From assembly GCF_014656215.1 (NCBI RefSeq), contig NZ_BNBZ01000004.1, positions 343,360 through 407,359 of the forward strand: DNA of 64,000 nucleotides, given 5' to 3'. This DNA is from Streptomyces zaomyceticus (GTDB lineage: Bacteria; Actinomycetota; Actinomycetes; Streptomycetales; Streptomycetaceae). Shown here piece after piece: positions 37,438 to 47,366 of the stretch (positions are counted from its first letter, which is position 1; every line of letters begins with the position of its first letter). The translations under genes and the position numbers were made by a program. The notes under the pieces are model-generated. The model saw nothing but the letters and a program-made list of their open reading frames with translations, did not search any database and was not told where the DNA came from.

Positions 37438-40400
37438 TTACTGCTGAGGGGCTGGCGGCGCCCCCGGAGGCCCCTGCCGGGGCCATTCGGGCGACGGACC
37501 CTGCCCCTGTCCCTGGTCGTACGCCTGCCCCTGTCCCTGGCCGGGATCCTGCGGATCGGCGTGCGGGGGCAGCGGCTGTCCGGGCTGCGGCTGCTGCCAG
37601 CCCTGCGGCATGCCGGGCTGACCGGAAGGCGCGCCGTACGGCTGTCCGGGTGCGGGCTGTGCTCCGTACGGCTGACCGGCCGCGGGCTGACCGCCGTACG
37701 GCTGACCCGGCATCGGCTGCCCGGGAGCGGGCTGCGCCCCGTACGGCTGCTGTCCGGGCGCGGGCTGCGCTCCGTACGGCTGCCCGGGCGCCGGCTGCTG
37801 TCCGTAGGGCTGCTGCGGCGGGTACGGCTGTCCCGGGGCCTGCTGTCCGGGCGCGGGCTGACCGCCGTACGGCTGACCCGGTACGGGCTGTCCGGGCGCG
37901 AACTGCCCCGGCACCGGCTGTCCGGGCATCGGCTGACCCGGCATCTGCTGGCCGCCCGGCATCGGCGGGGCCATGTGCGGCGGCATCGCGCCCTGGCCGT
38001 CGCCGGTCCAGAGCCCCTGCGCCTGCTGCGCCCGTACGAAGTCCTCGGCCACCATCGCCGAGAGGTGGAAGTACGCCTCGCGGGTCTTCGGCCGCATCAT
38101 GTCGAGGTCCACCTCGGCGCCGGCCGACAGGTGCTCGTCGAACGGCACGACCACGACGCCGCGGCAGCGGGTCTGGAAGTGCTGCACGATGTCCTCGACC
38201 TTGATCATCTTGCCGGTCTCGCGGACCCCGGAGATGACGGTGATCGAACGCTGCACCAGGTCCGCGTAGCCGTGCGCCGAGAGCCAGTCCAGCGTCGTCG
38301 ACGCGCTGGACGCGCCGTCCACGGAGGGCGTCGAGATGATGATCAGCTGGTCGGCGAGGTCGAGCACCCCGCGCATGGCGCTGTACAGCAGACCCGTACC
38401 GGAGTCCGTGAGGATGATCGGGTACTGCTTGCCCAGGACGTCGATCGCCCGCCGGTAGTCCTCGTCGTTGAACGTCGTCGAGACCGCCGGGTCCACGTCG
38501 TTGGCGAGGATCTCCAGACCGGACGGCGCCTGCGAGGTGAACCGGCGGATGTCCATGTACGAGTGGAGGTACGGGATCGCCTGCACCAGGTCGCGGATGG
38601 TCGCCCCGGTCTCGCGGCGCACCCGGCGGCCCAGGGTTCCGGCGTCCGGGTTGGCGTCGATCGCCAGGATCTTGTCCTGCCGCTCGGTCGCCAGGGTCGC
38701 CCCGAGCGCGGTCGTCGTCGTGGTCTTGCCGACACCGCCCTTGAGCGAGATGACCGCGATCCGGTAGCAGGAGAGGACCGGCGTCCGGATCAGCTCCAGC
38801 TTGCGCTGCCGCTCCGCCTCCTCCTTCTTCCCGCCCAGCTTGAAGCGGGCGGCGGCACCGCCGGGCGTCCGGCTGGACTTGGGCTTCTGCTTGTTGTTCC
38901 GCAGGAGCCGGTCGGAGGAGAGCTCGACCGCCGCGTTGTACCCGAGGGGGGCGCCCGGCACGGACCGCTCGCGCTGATCGTGCGTCACGGGCGAGGGCCA
39001 GGCGGCCCCGGTCCGGGGGTCGACGGGCGGCTGCGCGTCGTACGGCGGCTGGGCGGCGGCCGCCTGCGGGGGAACGGCGGCCGGGTGCGGATAGCCGTAC
39101 CCGCCCGGCGCCTGGGCCTGCGGCGGCACGCCACCGGGCACTCCGGGCTGTCCCCCTGGGCCCTGCGGCCCGGGAGGTGCGCCCAGCGGGTAGCCGTATC
39201 CGTCCTGCTGCGCGGGCGCCCCGGGGCGGGGGAAGCCGTAGCCGCCCTGGGGCGCGGGGGCCGAGGACTCGGGCTGCGGCTGCGGGACCTGGGGAGCCTG
39301 CTGGACCTGCGGTGCCTGGGGCGACTGCGGGTAGCCGTAGGCACCCGGCGTCTGCGGCTGGGGCTGCGGCTGGGCCTGGGGATAGCCGTACGCGCCGGGG
39401 GTCTGGGGCTGCTGCTGGGCCTGCGGCGCGTGCGGGGCCTGCGGCGTCTGCGGGTAGCCGTAGGCACCGGGGGCCTGGGGCTGGGGCTGCGCCTGCGGCG
39501 GTACGGGGCCGGGTCCGCCGGGCGTCGCGGACGCCGGCCAGGCGGCGGCGGGCGGCAACGGTGCGGCCTGGGGCACCGGCTGGGCACCCGGCGCCGGCTG
39601 GGCCGGCCACTGCTGGGCGGGCCCGGGGGCGGCCGGCTGGAAGGAGGGCGGAAGCGGCGGCAGCCCGGCGCCGGCCCCCGGCCCGCCGACCGGGTAGCCC
39701 TGTCCGGGGCCCTGTCCGGGAAGGGGAGCGGGGGCGGGGGTCGCACCGGGGTACGGGCCGAGGGCCCCCGGTGCCTCGGTCGGCGGGGTGCCGGCCGGAG
39801 GGTGGGGCAAGGGCGCCACGGGCTCGGTCACGGCTTCGACCGCGGCGAGGGGCACCTCAGGGCTCACCGGGTCGCCGGAGGCATCCGTGGGAACGGAGTC
39901 GGCGACCGTCCCGGGGTCCGCCTCGGCGGAGGCCGGGGCGTCCGGGGAGTCGGAGGCGGCCGGGGTGACGGTGGAGTCCGGGAGCGCGGTGCCGTCGGCC
40001 GTCGACAGGGCAGCTGCCTCGGCGGGCGCCGCGGGGGCGTCCGCGGGCGACGCGCTCACGGCTTCCGGCTCGGTCTCGTGGGGCGTTCCTGCCTCCACGG
40101 ACGCGCTGCCGTCGCCACCTCCGGAAGGGTCGGCGGAACCGGCGGAACCGCTGGAGTCGGCGGCCCCGGACGCGGTCGCGGCCGGCTCCTCGACGGCGGA
40201 CTCGGCCCGAGCCGTGTCGTCGGCCCGCTCCGGTCCCGAGTCCGTCGCCCCGGTGTCCGGAGTCCCGGGCAGCGGGGTTCCGGGGATCGGTACGGGCCCC
40301 GTGCTCGCGGCGGTGCTTGCCGCCTCGGCGGCGTCCGGCGTCGCCGGGGCGGCGGACGCCCGCGCCGCGCGCTCGGCGATCTCGTGCTGGAGCGCGGCGG

Positions 40401-41061
40401 GGGAGAAGCGCATGGTCGCGCCACTCTCGGTGTCGCCGCCGCCGAAGGGCGTCGGGGGCGCGGACACCTCGGGCGTAGGCGTGGGCGAGTGGGCGGGTGA
40501 CGGCACGGACGCGCCCGGCAGCGGGGCGGGCGGCGGGAAGCCACCCGGCAGCGAACCGTCGCCCGGAGCGCCCGGAGCGCCCGGAGCGCCCGGAGCGCCT
40601 GCAACCGGCGACCCCGCGACCGGAGGCAGGGCCACGGGAGGTACGGCGACCGGAGGCGCGACAACGGGAGGCGCGGCGACCGGCGGCTCCGCGACCGGCG
40701 GCGCACCCACCGGAGGCATGCCCGCGCCGTGCCCACCCACCGGAGGAGCACCCGCGCCGTGTCCGTCCACCGGAGGCCCACCCACCGGAGGCGCGCCGAC
40801 CGGCGAACCGGCCGCCGGGGTGTTCCAACTCGGCTCGAAGCCGCTGCCCGCGGGGAGGCCCGGTACGGGGACAGGCGCTCCGCTCGGCGGCGGGGGAGTG
40901 GCACCGCCCGCCCCCGCACCGCCCGACGCGTTCTGCGTGTACCAGGCCGGCGGGGTGTAGTCGATGGTGAACTCACCCGTCATCTCGGCGGGATCCGCGT
41001 CGGACTGATCGTCGGCGGGCGGACTCCAACCCCCGCGGATCTCGTCGCGATCGCCGTTCAC
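37438..41061 (-). CDS. EspI-like ESX ATPase: disordered N-terminus and MinD/ParA-type domain
   Basis: A 1207-aa protein of the ESX locus. The first 750 or so residues are Pro/Ala/Gln-rich and low-complexity. A MinD/ParA-type ATPase follows ([17 protein letters not shown] near 775; [15 protein letters not shown]; later [16 protein letters not shown]). A Gly-Gln-Pro repeat tail ([22 protein letters not shown]) forms the last 130 residues. The composition and order recall mycobacterial EspI, a regulator or component of ESX-1 with a Pro-rich N-terminus and a MinD-like domain, but this one is about twice as long with an added repeat tail. GTG 41061 follows AGGAGG by four bases. It is downstream of EccE and the unknown ESX protein. 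Confidence 0.85.
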   Translation of the reverse strand: MNGDRDEIRGGWSPPADDQSDADPAEMTGEFTIDYTPPAWYTQNASGGAGAGGATPPPPSGAPVPVPGLPAGSGFEPSWNTPAAGSPVGAPPVGGPPVDGHGAGAPPVGGHGAGMPPVGAPPVAEPPVAAPPVVAPPVAVPPVALPPVAGSPVAGAPGAPGAPGAPGDGSLPGGFPPPAPLPGASVPSPAHSPTPTPEVSAPPTPFGGGDTESGATMRFSPAALQHEIAERAARASAAPATPDAAEAASTAASTGPVPIPGTPLPGTPDTGATDSGPERADDTARAESAVEEPAATASGAADSSGSAGSADPSGGGDGSASVEAGTPHETEPEAVSASPADAPAAPAEAAALSTADGTALPDSTVTPAASDSPDAPASAEADPGTVADSVPTDASGDPVSPEVPLAAVEAVTEPVAPLPHPPAGTPPTEAPGALGPYPGATPAPAPLPGQGPGQGYPVGGPGAGAGLPPLPPSFQPAAPGPAQQWPAQPAPGAQPVPQAAPLPPAAAWPASATPGGPGPVPPQAQPQPQAPGAYGYPQTPQAPHAPQAQQQPQTPGAYGYPQAQPQPQPQTPGAYGYPQSPQAPQVQQAPQVPQPQPESSAPAPQGGYGFPRPGAPAQQDGYGYPLGAPPGPQGPGGQPGVPGGVPPQAQAPGGYGYPHPAAVPPQAAAAQPPYDAQPPVDPRTGAAWPSPVTHDQRERSVPGAPLGYNAAVELSSDRLLRNNKQKPKSSRTPGGAAARFKLGGKKEEAERQRKLELIRTPVLSCYRIAVISLKGGVGKTTTTTALGATLATERQDKILAIDANPDAGTLGRRVRRETGATIRDLVQAIPYLHSYMDIRRFTSQAPSGLEILANDVDPAVSTTFNDEDYRRAIDVLGKQYPIILTDSGTGLLYSAMRGVLDLADQLIIISTPSVDGASSASTTLDWLSAHGYADLVQRSITVISGVRETGKMIKVEDIVQHFQTRCRGVVVVPFDEHLSAGAEVDLDMMRPKTREAYFHLSAMVAEDFVRAQQAQGLWTGDGQGAMPPHMAPPMPGGQQMPGQPMPGQPVPGQFAPGQPVPGQPYGGQPAPGQQAPGQPYPPQQPYGQQPAPGQPYGAQPAPGQQPYGAQPAPGQPMPGQPYGGQPAAGQPYGAQPAPGQPYGAPSGQPGMPQGWQQPQPGQPLPPHADPQDPGQGQGQAYDQGQGQGPSPEWPRQGPPGAPPAPQQ

Positions 41062-41230
41062 TTTGCCTCCTGGTGTGGTCGAGCACCCTTGTGCCGTGGT
41101 GGGCGGGGCCCTTCCACCCTAAAGGGCGCAAGCAACCCCCGGGCAGGGCCGACGGCCCCTCCGCGCCTGTCCCCGTGACCCGGTCCGGTCCCCAAGTGGC
41201 CCGGACGTGCCGCGGAGTGAGAACCCCCAC

Positions 41231-41266
41231 CGTTCAAAACGATGCAAAAACGGACGTACTTGAACG
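41231..41266. promoter_or_regulatory. Inverted repeat in the leader of the EspI-like gene
   Basis: CGTTCAA (41231-41237) and TTGAACG (41260-41266) are inverted copies 22 bp apart in an AT-richer patch that also has CAAAAACG, in the 217-bp gap upstream of the MinD-like gene. A promoter or operator is likely; no protein can be named. Confidence 0.4.
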
Positions 41267-41278
41267 ACTTCGTGCCGT

Positions 41279-42094
41279 TCAGTCCATCCTGCGCGCGGCG
41301 CCCAACAATCCGGTCTCGGCGTCGGTCCCCTGCGTCATCACGAACTGGCGGTCGCTCGGCGTGCACCACAGGGTCACCCCGTCCGCGAGCGTGGACAGCG
41401 CCTCGTACTCGTGGCGCGGCAGGCTCATGATCCGGCCGATCTGCGCGGCCTCGTCGGGAGACACCCGCTGCACGCCGACCAGGGAGGACTTCTCCAGGAG
41501 CCGGGGCGCGACCGGACTCAGATAGGGCAGCAGCGTCACCACCGACTGCCAGGGCGCGGACACGACCCGGCCGCGCGGCGGCCGCATGCCGCAGTCGCGC
41601 ACCACGACCACCGGACTGCCGGCGGACGCGCCCTGCGGCGGCACCCGTCCCACGTCGTGCAGCGCGATGCACGGCTGCCCGCCGCCCGCGGCCTGCGCGA
41701 GCGCCGTCCAGGCCTGCGCGCGGCCGGTCTCGACCGCCACCCGCGCCCCCGTCGCCGCGGCCCGCAGGGCCAGCACCTGCGCGGTCCACAGGCCGCCGAT
41801 GAGGGTGACGTCGTACGGGACGGGCCGGTTGATGCCGAGCACGGCGGGCCGGTTCTCGGCGTCGACGCCGATCACCATGCCGTCGTCGCCGACCGGCAGG
41901 GACAGTGCTTCGAGTTGGTCGAGAGGTACGGAGTGCCGGTCGCGGCGCGGACCGACGAGACCGAAACCGAACCGGGGCTTCGCGGCCCGGCCCGTGCCCC
42001 GGGAAGCGCTCCGGGAGGCGGCTCTGCCAGAGGTTCCGGGAGCGCCGGAACGGGCCGGCGTACCGAAGGCGGGGGACGAGGAGGAGTGGGACAT
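41279..42094 (-). CDS. Unknown ESX-linked protein
   Basis: A 271-aa protein encoded between eccE and the EspI-like gene, with its ATG overlapping the eccE stop (TGATG). The Ser/Ala-rich N-terminus (about 40 aa) is followed by an alpha-beta domain: GMVIGVDAENRPAVLGINRP, YDVTLIGGLWTAQVLALRAA and GSPVVVVRDCGMRPPRGRV. The end reads VTLWCTPSDRQFVMTQGTDA. No membrane helix is visible. The position (coupled to eccE) implies a role in assembling or regulating the ESX machine; I do not recognise the family. Confidence 0.8.
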   Translation of the reverse strand: MSHSSSSPAFGTPARSGAPGTSGRAASRSASRGTGRAAKPRFGFGLVGPRRDRHSVPLDQLEALSLPVGDDGMVIGVDAENRPAVLGINRPVPYDVTLIGGLWTAQVLALRAAATGARVAVETGRAQAWTALAQAAGGGQPCIALHDVGRVPPQGASAGSPVVVVRDCGMRPPRGRVVSAPWQSVVTLLPYLSPVAPRLLEKSSLVGVQRVSPDEAAQIGRIMSLPRHEYEALSTLADGVTLWCTPSDRQFVMTQGTDAETGLLGAARRMD

Positions 42095-43395
42095 CAGCGC
42101 GCACCCCCCAGCGGAAGCGTGGCCAGGATGCCGGGCACCTGTTCACGGTCGAGTCTCACAAGGCCCGTCCTCACCCCGCGCGCGGCGCGCTCCAGTTCGT
42201 GCCGCGCGGCGACCAGTTCCTCGTCGCTGCGCCCGGTGATCCGTACATGCCCGGCCACCGTGACCTCCTGCCGGTCCCCGCCGCTCAGCGTCAGACTGAA
42301 CGTCGTCGCGAGCGCGGGCAGCGAGGTCAGCAGCGCCACCAGCTGGGGCATCGAGGCCCCCGCGCCGCCCTGGCCGCCCAACTGGGGCCAGCGACCCACC
42401 CAGTACGTCGTGTGCCGGCGGTCGTCCACCCGCCAGGTCCGCGCGGTCTCCTGGGTGCGGCGCGTCTGCGCCTGCCCCCGGCCCGCCTGCGCTATCGCCA
42501 TCGGGCTCGCGCAGGTCGAGGTGGCGAGCGCCGCGATCAGCTCCTGCTCCGTCAGCACGCTCGCCCGGAACCCGGCGCCCGCGAGCCGGCTCGCCAGCTG
42601 GTCCGCCGCCCGCACCACGCACTTCTGCGCGCCCGCCATGCCGCCGCCGCGCGCGGCGACCGCCTCCGGGCAGAGCTCCGGGTCGAGCTTGAGCGCGATC
42701 CAGGTGATCCGGACCGCGGGCGAACCCGTCTGGGCCTGGAGCGGACCGTAGTTGCGCGCGGCCATCGACTGCGCGGGCAGGTGCGGGGCGGGCGCCGGCT
42801 GCGTGTGCTGCACGATCTGCGCCGACTCCAGCCGGATGCCGTCCACGCTCAGCACGTCCCGGACGAGCCCGACGGGCAGCGGCCGTGCCGCGCGGTCCGG
42901 GCGCAGTGCCGAGCCGTCCGACTCGACCCGCAGGACGGCGGTCAGGAAGGTGCCGTCGCCGACCATGCCGACCGGACGCCGGTCACGGTCGCTGTACGCG
43001 TAGGTCCGCAGCGCCGGGTCGCACTCCACGACCGGTGCGAGCCCCGGCTCGGTGCCCTCCGGCACCGTGAACGAGGACGCCCGGCGGGTACGGGCCCGCA
43101 GCGCGAGAAAGGTTCCCAGCCACTCGGGCAGGGAACGGTGGTGCCGGCGGACGACCGCCAGCAGGACGAGCACGACGGCGACCACGCCCGCGGGCACCAA
43201 CAGCATGCGCTCGACGGCCCAGGCGCCGACGAGCAGTGCCGCCGCCACCTCGATCAGTACGAGCTGTTGCAATTGGAACGAACCGAAGTGTCCCGGGCGG
43301 GCCTGGAGCCTCGGTGAGACCGAGGAAACAGGTCCCGTGGACGGGGGTGCGGAGGCGGTGGTCGCGGCCGGCCGCGTCCGCGTCGCGGAAGCCAT
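42094..43395 (-). CDS. eccE: ESX secretion component EccE
   Basis: A 433-aa membrane component of the type VII system. Two adjacent membrane helices near the N-terminus (about 48-82, LVLIEVAAALLVGAWAVERM and LLVPAGVVAVVLVLLAVV) are followed by an EccE domain with PEWLGTFLALRARTRR, SFTVPEGTEPGLAPV and TYWVGRWPQLGG. This layout fits EccE as known from mycobacteria. It is divergent from eccB, sharing the 189-bp region 43396-43584. Confidence 0.85.
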   Translation of the reverse strand: MASATRTRPAATTASAPPSTGPVSSVSPRLQARPGHFGSFQLQQLVLIEVAAALLVGAWAVERMLLVPAGVVAVVLVLLAVVRRHHRSLPEWLGTFLALRARTRRASSFTVPEGTEPGLAPVVECDPALRTYAYSDRDRRPVGMVGDGTFLTAVLRVESDGSALRPDRAARPLPVGLVRDVLSVDGIRLESAQIVQHTQPAPAPHLPAQSMAARNYGPLQAQTGSPAVRITWIALKLDPELCPEAVAARGGGMAGAQKCVVRAADQLASRLAGAGFRASVLTEQELIAALATSTCASPMAIAQAGRGQAQTRRTQETARTWRVDDRRHTTYWVGRWPQLGGQGGAGASMPQLVALLTSLPALATTFSLTLSGGDRQEVTVAGHVRITGRSDEELVAARHELERAARGVRTGLVRLDREQVPGILATLPLGGAR

Positions 43396-43584
43396 GATGG
43401 AGAATCCCCCTCAATTCATCCCGATCACCCTGGCTCGCCAGGGCTTTGACGGCCGGATCACCCTACCCGCCCCACGAACCCCACGGGACAGCAGGCATAG
43501 TAGGGGGCCGGTCCGACAGCCGGGGCCCGGGTGTCACCTCCCCGGCTCCCGCGCGAAGATCGCGCCTGACGAGAATGGGGACTC

Positions 43585-45135
43585 ATGGCATCGCGGCGGG
43601 ACGAGCTCAACGCGTACACCTTTGCGAAGAAGCGCACAGTGGCGGCATTCCTCCAACCCTCGCCCTCCGGCACGGAGGAGGGGGCGCCGAAACCGCTGCG
43701 CGCGGTTCTCCCGGGGCTGATCGTCGCCGCGCTCGTCGTCGCCGGCTTCGGCGCCTGGGGCATGTTCAAGCCGCAGGCCCCCAAGGGCTGGGACACTCCC
43801 GGCACCCGGGTCATCATCGGCAAGCAGTCGACGACCCGGTACGTGGTCCTGGAGACCGGCAAGGGCAAGGACAAGAAGACCCTCCTCCACCCGGTCCTCA
43901 ACCTCGCCTCCGCGCGACTCCTCCTCAAGCCCGACGAGTTCCAGGTCGTCCAGGTCGCCGACAAGACGCTCGACGAGGGCAAACTGCCGCGCGGCCCGAT
44001 CATCGGCATCCCGTACGCCCCCGACAGGCTGCCCACCGCCGACGACGCGGGCAAGGCCAAGCGCTGGGCCGTCTGCGAGCAGCCCGGCGGCGGCACGGGC
44101 GCCAGCGTCCAGAAGGCGACGTTCCTCTTCGCCGAGCGGGACCTGAAGCTCACCGAGGGCGCGAACCGGCTCAAGGACGGGCAGGTCATGTACGTCAAGG
44201 GGCAGAAGGGCGCCGCCCAGTTCCTCGTCGACCACACCGGAACCAAGTACCCGGTGAAGGCCGACTCCACCGGACTGCTCACCGTCCTCTTCGGCCTCGC
44301 CAAGGAGCCGCAGCCGGTCACCGACGACTGGCTCGCCACGCTGAAGACCGGCGACGAGGTGGACTTCCCGCGCATCGAGAGCAGCGAGGTCGGACGCCCC
44401 ACCCGGATCCCCGGCGCCACCCTGACCGAGACCGAGGCCCGGATCGGCAACGTCCTCCTCGCCCAGACCGGTTCGGGGCCCCAGCAGTACGTCGTGCTCC
44501 CCGGCAAGGTGCAGCCGGTCACGCCGTTCACCGCCTGGCTGCTCATCAACGCCCCGCAGACCCGTGAGCTCGACATGGACGGCAAGCCCACCCCTGCCGA
44601 CGCGTCCTCCTTCGTCCCGGACCCGACCGTCTTCCACGGCGGGGTGAACTGGCCGAAGATGAAGTCGGAACTGGTCAACGGCGTCACCGGAGCGAACGCC
44701 CGCGACACCGTGTGCAGCGTCCTCACCCACGTCGGCGAGAAGGGCGAGACGACCCTCGCCACCTGGGCCGGAACCAAGTACCCCGCCGACATCACCGCGG
44801 GCGGCACCAGCACCTACGTCACCCCGGGCACCGGTCTCCTCTACACCCAGATCCAGGGCCGGCAGAAGACGCCCGACGGCTCGCTGTTCCTCATCACCGA
44901 CACGGGGCTCCGCTACGCGGTCCAGGCCAACGGCGACAGCGACGCCGCCCGCTCGGAGATCGGCGCCGGGGACAAGGAGAAGCCGACCGACGGACGCCCG
45001 GAACCCAGCGACGCCCAGAAGCGTCTCGGCTACGAGAAGGTCGTGCCGGCCCTCGTCCCGATCGAATGGTCGGAGTTCCTGTCGAAGGGGCCCCGGCTCG
45101 ACTCCAACAGCGCGGCCCAGCCGCAGGGTTCCTAG
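43585..45135 (+). CDS. eccB: ESX secretion component EccB
   Basis: A 516-aa single-pass membrane protein. The N-terminus is cytoplasmic (MASRRDELNAYTFAKKRTVAAF), one helix follows (about 41-60, VLPGLIVAALVVAGFGAWGM), then a large extracytoplasmic domain with repeats such as FLVDHTGTKYPVKADS and FLITDTGLRYAVQAN, the EccB repeat fold. The N-terminal pattern is a strong family signature. GGGG lies five bases before the ATG. mycP follows within a few bases. Confidence 0.95.
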   Translation: MASRRDELNAYTFAKKRTVAAFLQPSPSGTEEGAPKPLRAVLPGLIVAALVVAGFGAWGMFKPQAPKGWDTPGTRVIIGKQSTTRYVVLETGKGKDKKTLLHPVLNLASARLLLKPDEFQVVQVADKTLDEGKLPRGPIIGIPYAPDRLPTADDAGKAKRWAVCEQPGGGTGASVQKATFLFAERDLKLTEGANRLKDGQVMYVKGQKGAAQFLVDHTGTKYPVKADSTGLLTVLFGLAKEPQPVTDDWLATLKTGDEVDFPRIESSEVGRPTRIPGATLTETEARIGNVLLAQTGSGPQQYVVLPGKVQPVTPFTAWLLINAPQTRELDMDGKPTPADASSFVPDPTVFHGGVNWPKMKSELVNGVTGANARDTVCSVLTHVGEKGETTLATWAGTKYPADITAGGTSTYVTPGTGLLYTQIQGRQKTPDGSLFLITDTGLRYAVQANGDSDAARSEIGAGDKEKPTDGRPEPSDAQKRLGYEKVVPALVPIEWSEFLSKGPRLDSNSAAQPQGS

Positions 45136-45147
45136 GGGGTGGCACCG

Positions 45148-46425
45148 GTGACGACGTACCGCGCGACCTCCCGTACGGCGGCCCTCCTCGCCGCGGGGAC
45201 CCTCACCGCGCTGCTCGCGGCCCCGGGCGCGGCCTCGGCCGCCGGGCCCGCCCCGGACCTCCGTGACGGGCCCGTCCTCGACGGCAGCGGCGAGTGCACC
45301 TTCCCCATGAAGAAGCAGATCGTGGAGACCCCCTGGCCGCTCCAGCGGGTCCTCCTCGACGAGCTGTGGCAGGACACCAAGGGCAAGGGCGTCCGGGTCG
45401 CCGTCATCGACACGGGCGTCGACGACGTCAACCCGCAGCTGCAGACCGCCGTCGACGCCAAGGCGGGCAAGGACTACCTCAAGCCCGACAAGGAGAACCC
45501 CGGCCTCGGCGACGAGCAGCGCGGCAAGACCGACGGCACCGTGGACCAGGTCGGCCACGGCACGAAGGTCGCCGGCATCATCGCCGCCCGCCCGCGCGCG
45601 GGAACCGGCTTCGTCGGCCTCGCGCCCGAGGCGACGATCATCCCGATCCGGCAGAACGACGAGAAGAACAGCGGCAAGGCCGACACGATGGCGCAGGCCA
45701 TCAAGTGGGCGGTCGACAAGGGCGCCCACGTCATCAACATCTCCCAGGACACCACCCAGCGGCTCGACTCGGACTCGGACATGGCCAAGGCGGTGGCCCA
45801 CGCGATCAAGAACGACGTCGTCGTCGTCGCCTCCGCCGGCAACGACGGCATGGACGGCGCCCTCAAGACGACCTACCCGGCCGCATTCCCCGGCGTCCTC
45901 GCCGTCGCCTCCTCCGACCGGAACAACGAGCGCGCCGCGTTCTCCCAGGCCGGCACCTTCGTGGGTGTGGCCGCCCCCGGCGTCGACATCGTCTCCACGG
46001 TCCCCGGCGGCGGCCAGTGCGTCGACAACGGCACCAGCTTCTCCGCGCCGTACGTCGCCGGTGTCGCCGCCCTGCTCCGCGCCGAGCACAAGGACTGGAC
46101 CGCGGCCCAGATCGTCGCCCGGATCGAGCAGACCGCCATCCGCGTCGTCAACGGCCGCGACAACTACGTGGGTTGGGGGGTGGTCGACCCGGTGCGGGCG
46201 CTCTCCGACGCCCCCGGGACGCCGCCCTCGACACCCACGCCCGACCCGGGGCCGCCCAAGGCGCCGGCTCCCGAGCCCGCGCGCCTGGCGCTCTCGGAGA
46301 CGCCTCAGGAGCGCTCCGAGCGCCTCGCCACCTACACGTTGGGGATCGGTGTCGTCCTGGTGGCCGTGGTCGCCGGGGTCGCCGTCGTGATCCGCGACAG
46401 CCGCCGTCGAAGGGAGGCCCGGTGA
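45148..46425 (+). CDS. mycP: Mycosin-type subtilase of the ESX system
   Basis: A 425-aa membrane-anchored serine protease. Signal peptide (1-31, cleavage likely near AASAA), then the subtilase domain with Asp88 (VAVIDTGVD), His137 (VGHGTKVAG) and Ser297 (NGTSFSAPYVAG), the intact triad. An N-terminal cysteine (GECTF) and CVDNG can pair, as in mycosins. A Pro-rich stretch leads to a C-terminal membrane helix (about 397-415) and RRRREAR. Mycosins stabilise the ESX complex and process substrates. GTG 45148 is preferred because GGGGG lies eight bases before it; GTG 45139 abuts that run. Confidence 0.95.
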   Translation: MTTYRATSRTAALLAAGTLTALLAAPGAASAAGPAPDLRDGPVLDGSGECTFPMKKQIVETPWPLQRVLLDELWQDTKGKGVRVAVIDTGVDDVNPQLQTAVDAKAGKDYLKPDKENPGLGDEQRGKTDGTVDQVGHGTKVAGIIAARPRAGTGFVGLAPEATIIPIRQNDEKNSGKADTMAQAIKWAVDKGAHVINISQDTTQRLDSDSDMAKAVAHAIKNDVVVVASAGNDGMDGALKTTYPAAFPGVLAVASSDRNNERAAFSQAGTFVGVAAPGVDIVSTVPGGGQCVDNGTSFSAPYVAGVAALLRAEHKDWTAAQIVARIEQTAIRVVNGRDNYVGWGVVDPVRALSDAPGTPPSTPTPDPGPPKAPAPEPARLALSETPQERSERLATYTLGIGVVLVAVVAGVAVVIRDSRRRREAR

Positions 46426-46463
46426 CCCGCGCAGCGGTCAAGTATCCGGACCGTCCTTTGCAG

Positions 46464-46492
46464 TTGGAACTGCCGCCGTCAATGGCTAAAGT
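46464..46492 (+). promoter_or_regulatory. Housekeeping-sigma promoter upstream of the esx pair
   Basis: -35 TTGGAA (46464-46469), 17 bp, -10 TAAAGT (46487-46492), about 120 bp before the first WXG100 gene. It would let the small secreted proteins be made independently of eccB-mycP. Confidence 0.6.
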
Positions 46493-46615
46493 GACCGCGG
46501 GGCGTACGAGAGTGCGATCCCAGCACGGGGGCGGCATCAGAAGATTCCCGTCCGCATCACGACCGGATGACCCGACGACTCAGCCGTCGACGTCACCGAA
46601 GGAAGAAGGGGCAAG

Positions 46616-46963
46616 ATGTCGAAAGACCTGAACGTAACCAGTGCCGAACAAGTCAAGCTCGCCGGCCGGATCCAGGACTTCTCCGACGAGCTCCAGTCCC
46701 GCATCACCTCCCTCAACGGCGTGGTCGACCGCGTCCAGGCGGGCTGGCAGGGCGCTGCGAGCAAGGAGTACGACCGGGTCCAGAACGACCTGAACCAGCG
46801 TCTGCGCAGCATGCGCCAGGAGCTCGCGAACCTCGAAGAGATGATGCGCATGAGCGCCGACGGGTTCTCGCGCGAGGAGGAGGACCGCCTGCGGTCCTTC
46901 CGTTCGATGGACACCGGCGGCGGCGCCGGTGGCGGCAACCAGAGCGCCATTCTCGGCGTCTGA
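46616..46963 (+). CDS. esxB: WXG100 ESX secreted protein (EsxB-like)
   Basis: A 115-aa member of the WXG100 family: two helices joined by a WQG turn (about residues 43-45 in VQAGWQGAASKEYDRV). Residues 77-115 are a Ser/Gly-rich tail (RSMDTGGGAGGGNQ). The gene order eccB-mycP-esx-esx and the S. coelicolor numbering I recall suggest this is EsxB (SCO5723-like). A heterodimer with the next protein is expected, exported through EccC. A purine-rich site (GAAGGGGCAAG) precedes the ATG. Confidence 0.9.
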   Translation: MSKDLNVTSAEQVKLAGRIQDFSDELQSRITSLNGVVDRVQAGWQGAASKEYDRVQNDLNQRLRSMRQELANLEEMMRMSADGFSREEEDRLRSFRSMDTGGGAGGGNQSAILGV

Positions 46964-47011
46964 GCCACTCGACCAGCCCTCCGCGCCACTCTCACTCCAG
47001 GAGTCAACAGC

Positions 47012-47299
47012 ATGACCACTGCGGTCAATTACGACACCGTGACGCAGGCGGCGGCCGACACCCGCCTGACCTCCACCACCCTCACCCAGAAGCTGGACGA
47101 CCTCATGGCCGAGGTCAACCGCGTCGCCAACAACTGGGAGGGTGAGGCCAAGATCGCGTACCGCGAGACCCAGGACCGCCTGACCCGCGACATGGCCGGC
47201 ATGAACCAGGACCTGGCGCGCATCGCCCAGCTCCTCGACGAGTCGGTCGTCGGCTACCAGGACACCGACCGGGGCAACGCCGCCCGGTTCCGCATGTGA
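47012..47299 (+). CDS. esxA: WXG100 ESX secreted protein (EsxA-like)
   Basis: A 95-aa WXG100 protein with the turn NNWEGEAKIAY (W-E-G near 42-44). Helix 1 is TSTTLTQKLDDLMAEVNRV; helix 2 RLTRDMAGMNQDLARIAQLL. The C-terminus YQDTDRGNAARFRM carries YxxxD, a type VII export signal. It starts 48 bp after the other WXG100 gene and likely forms the dimer partner. Gene order matches EsxA (SCO5724-like). Confidence 0.92.
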   Translation: MTTAVNYDTVTQAAADTRLTSTTLTQKLDDLMAEVNRVANNWEGEAKIAYRETQDRLTRDMAGMNQDLARIAQLLDESVVGYQDTDRGNAARFRM

Positions 47300-47314
47300 C
47301 ATCCCGCGGACGTA

Positions 47315-47354
47315 CGTGAGGGGGTGGCCCGTTCCGACGGGCCACCCCCTCACG
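47315..47354. terminator. Bidirectional terminator between esxA and the DUF397 gene
   Basis: Perfect 18-bp stem (47315-47332 with 47337-47354) capped by TCCG, in the 67-bp gap between convergent genes, so it can serve both. Confidence 0.9.
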
Positions 47355-47366
47355 CGTGTCCGAGAC

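Noticed and set aside
37417..40500. A 1027-aa plus-strand frame opposite the EspI-like gene
   Set aside because: Arg/Leu/Gly-rich repeats produced by reading the Pro/Gln-rich coding repeats on the other strand.
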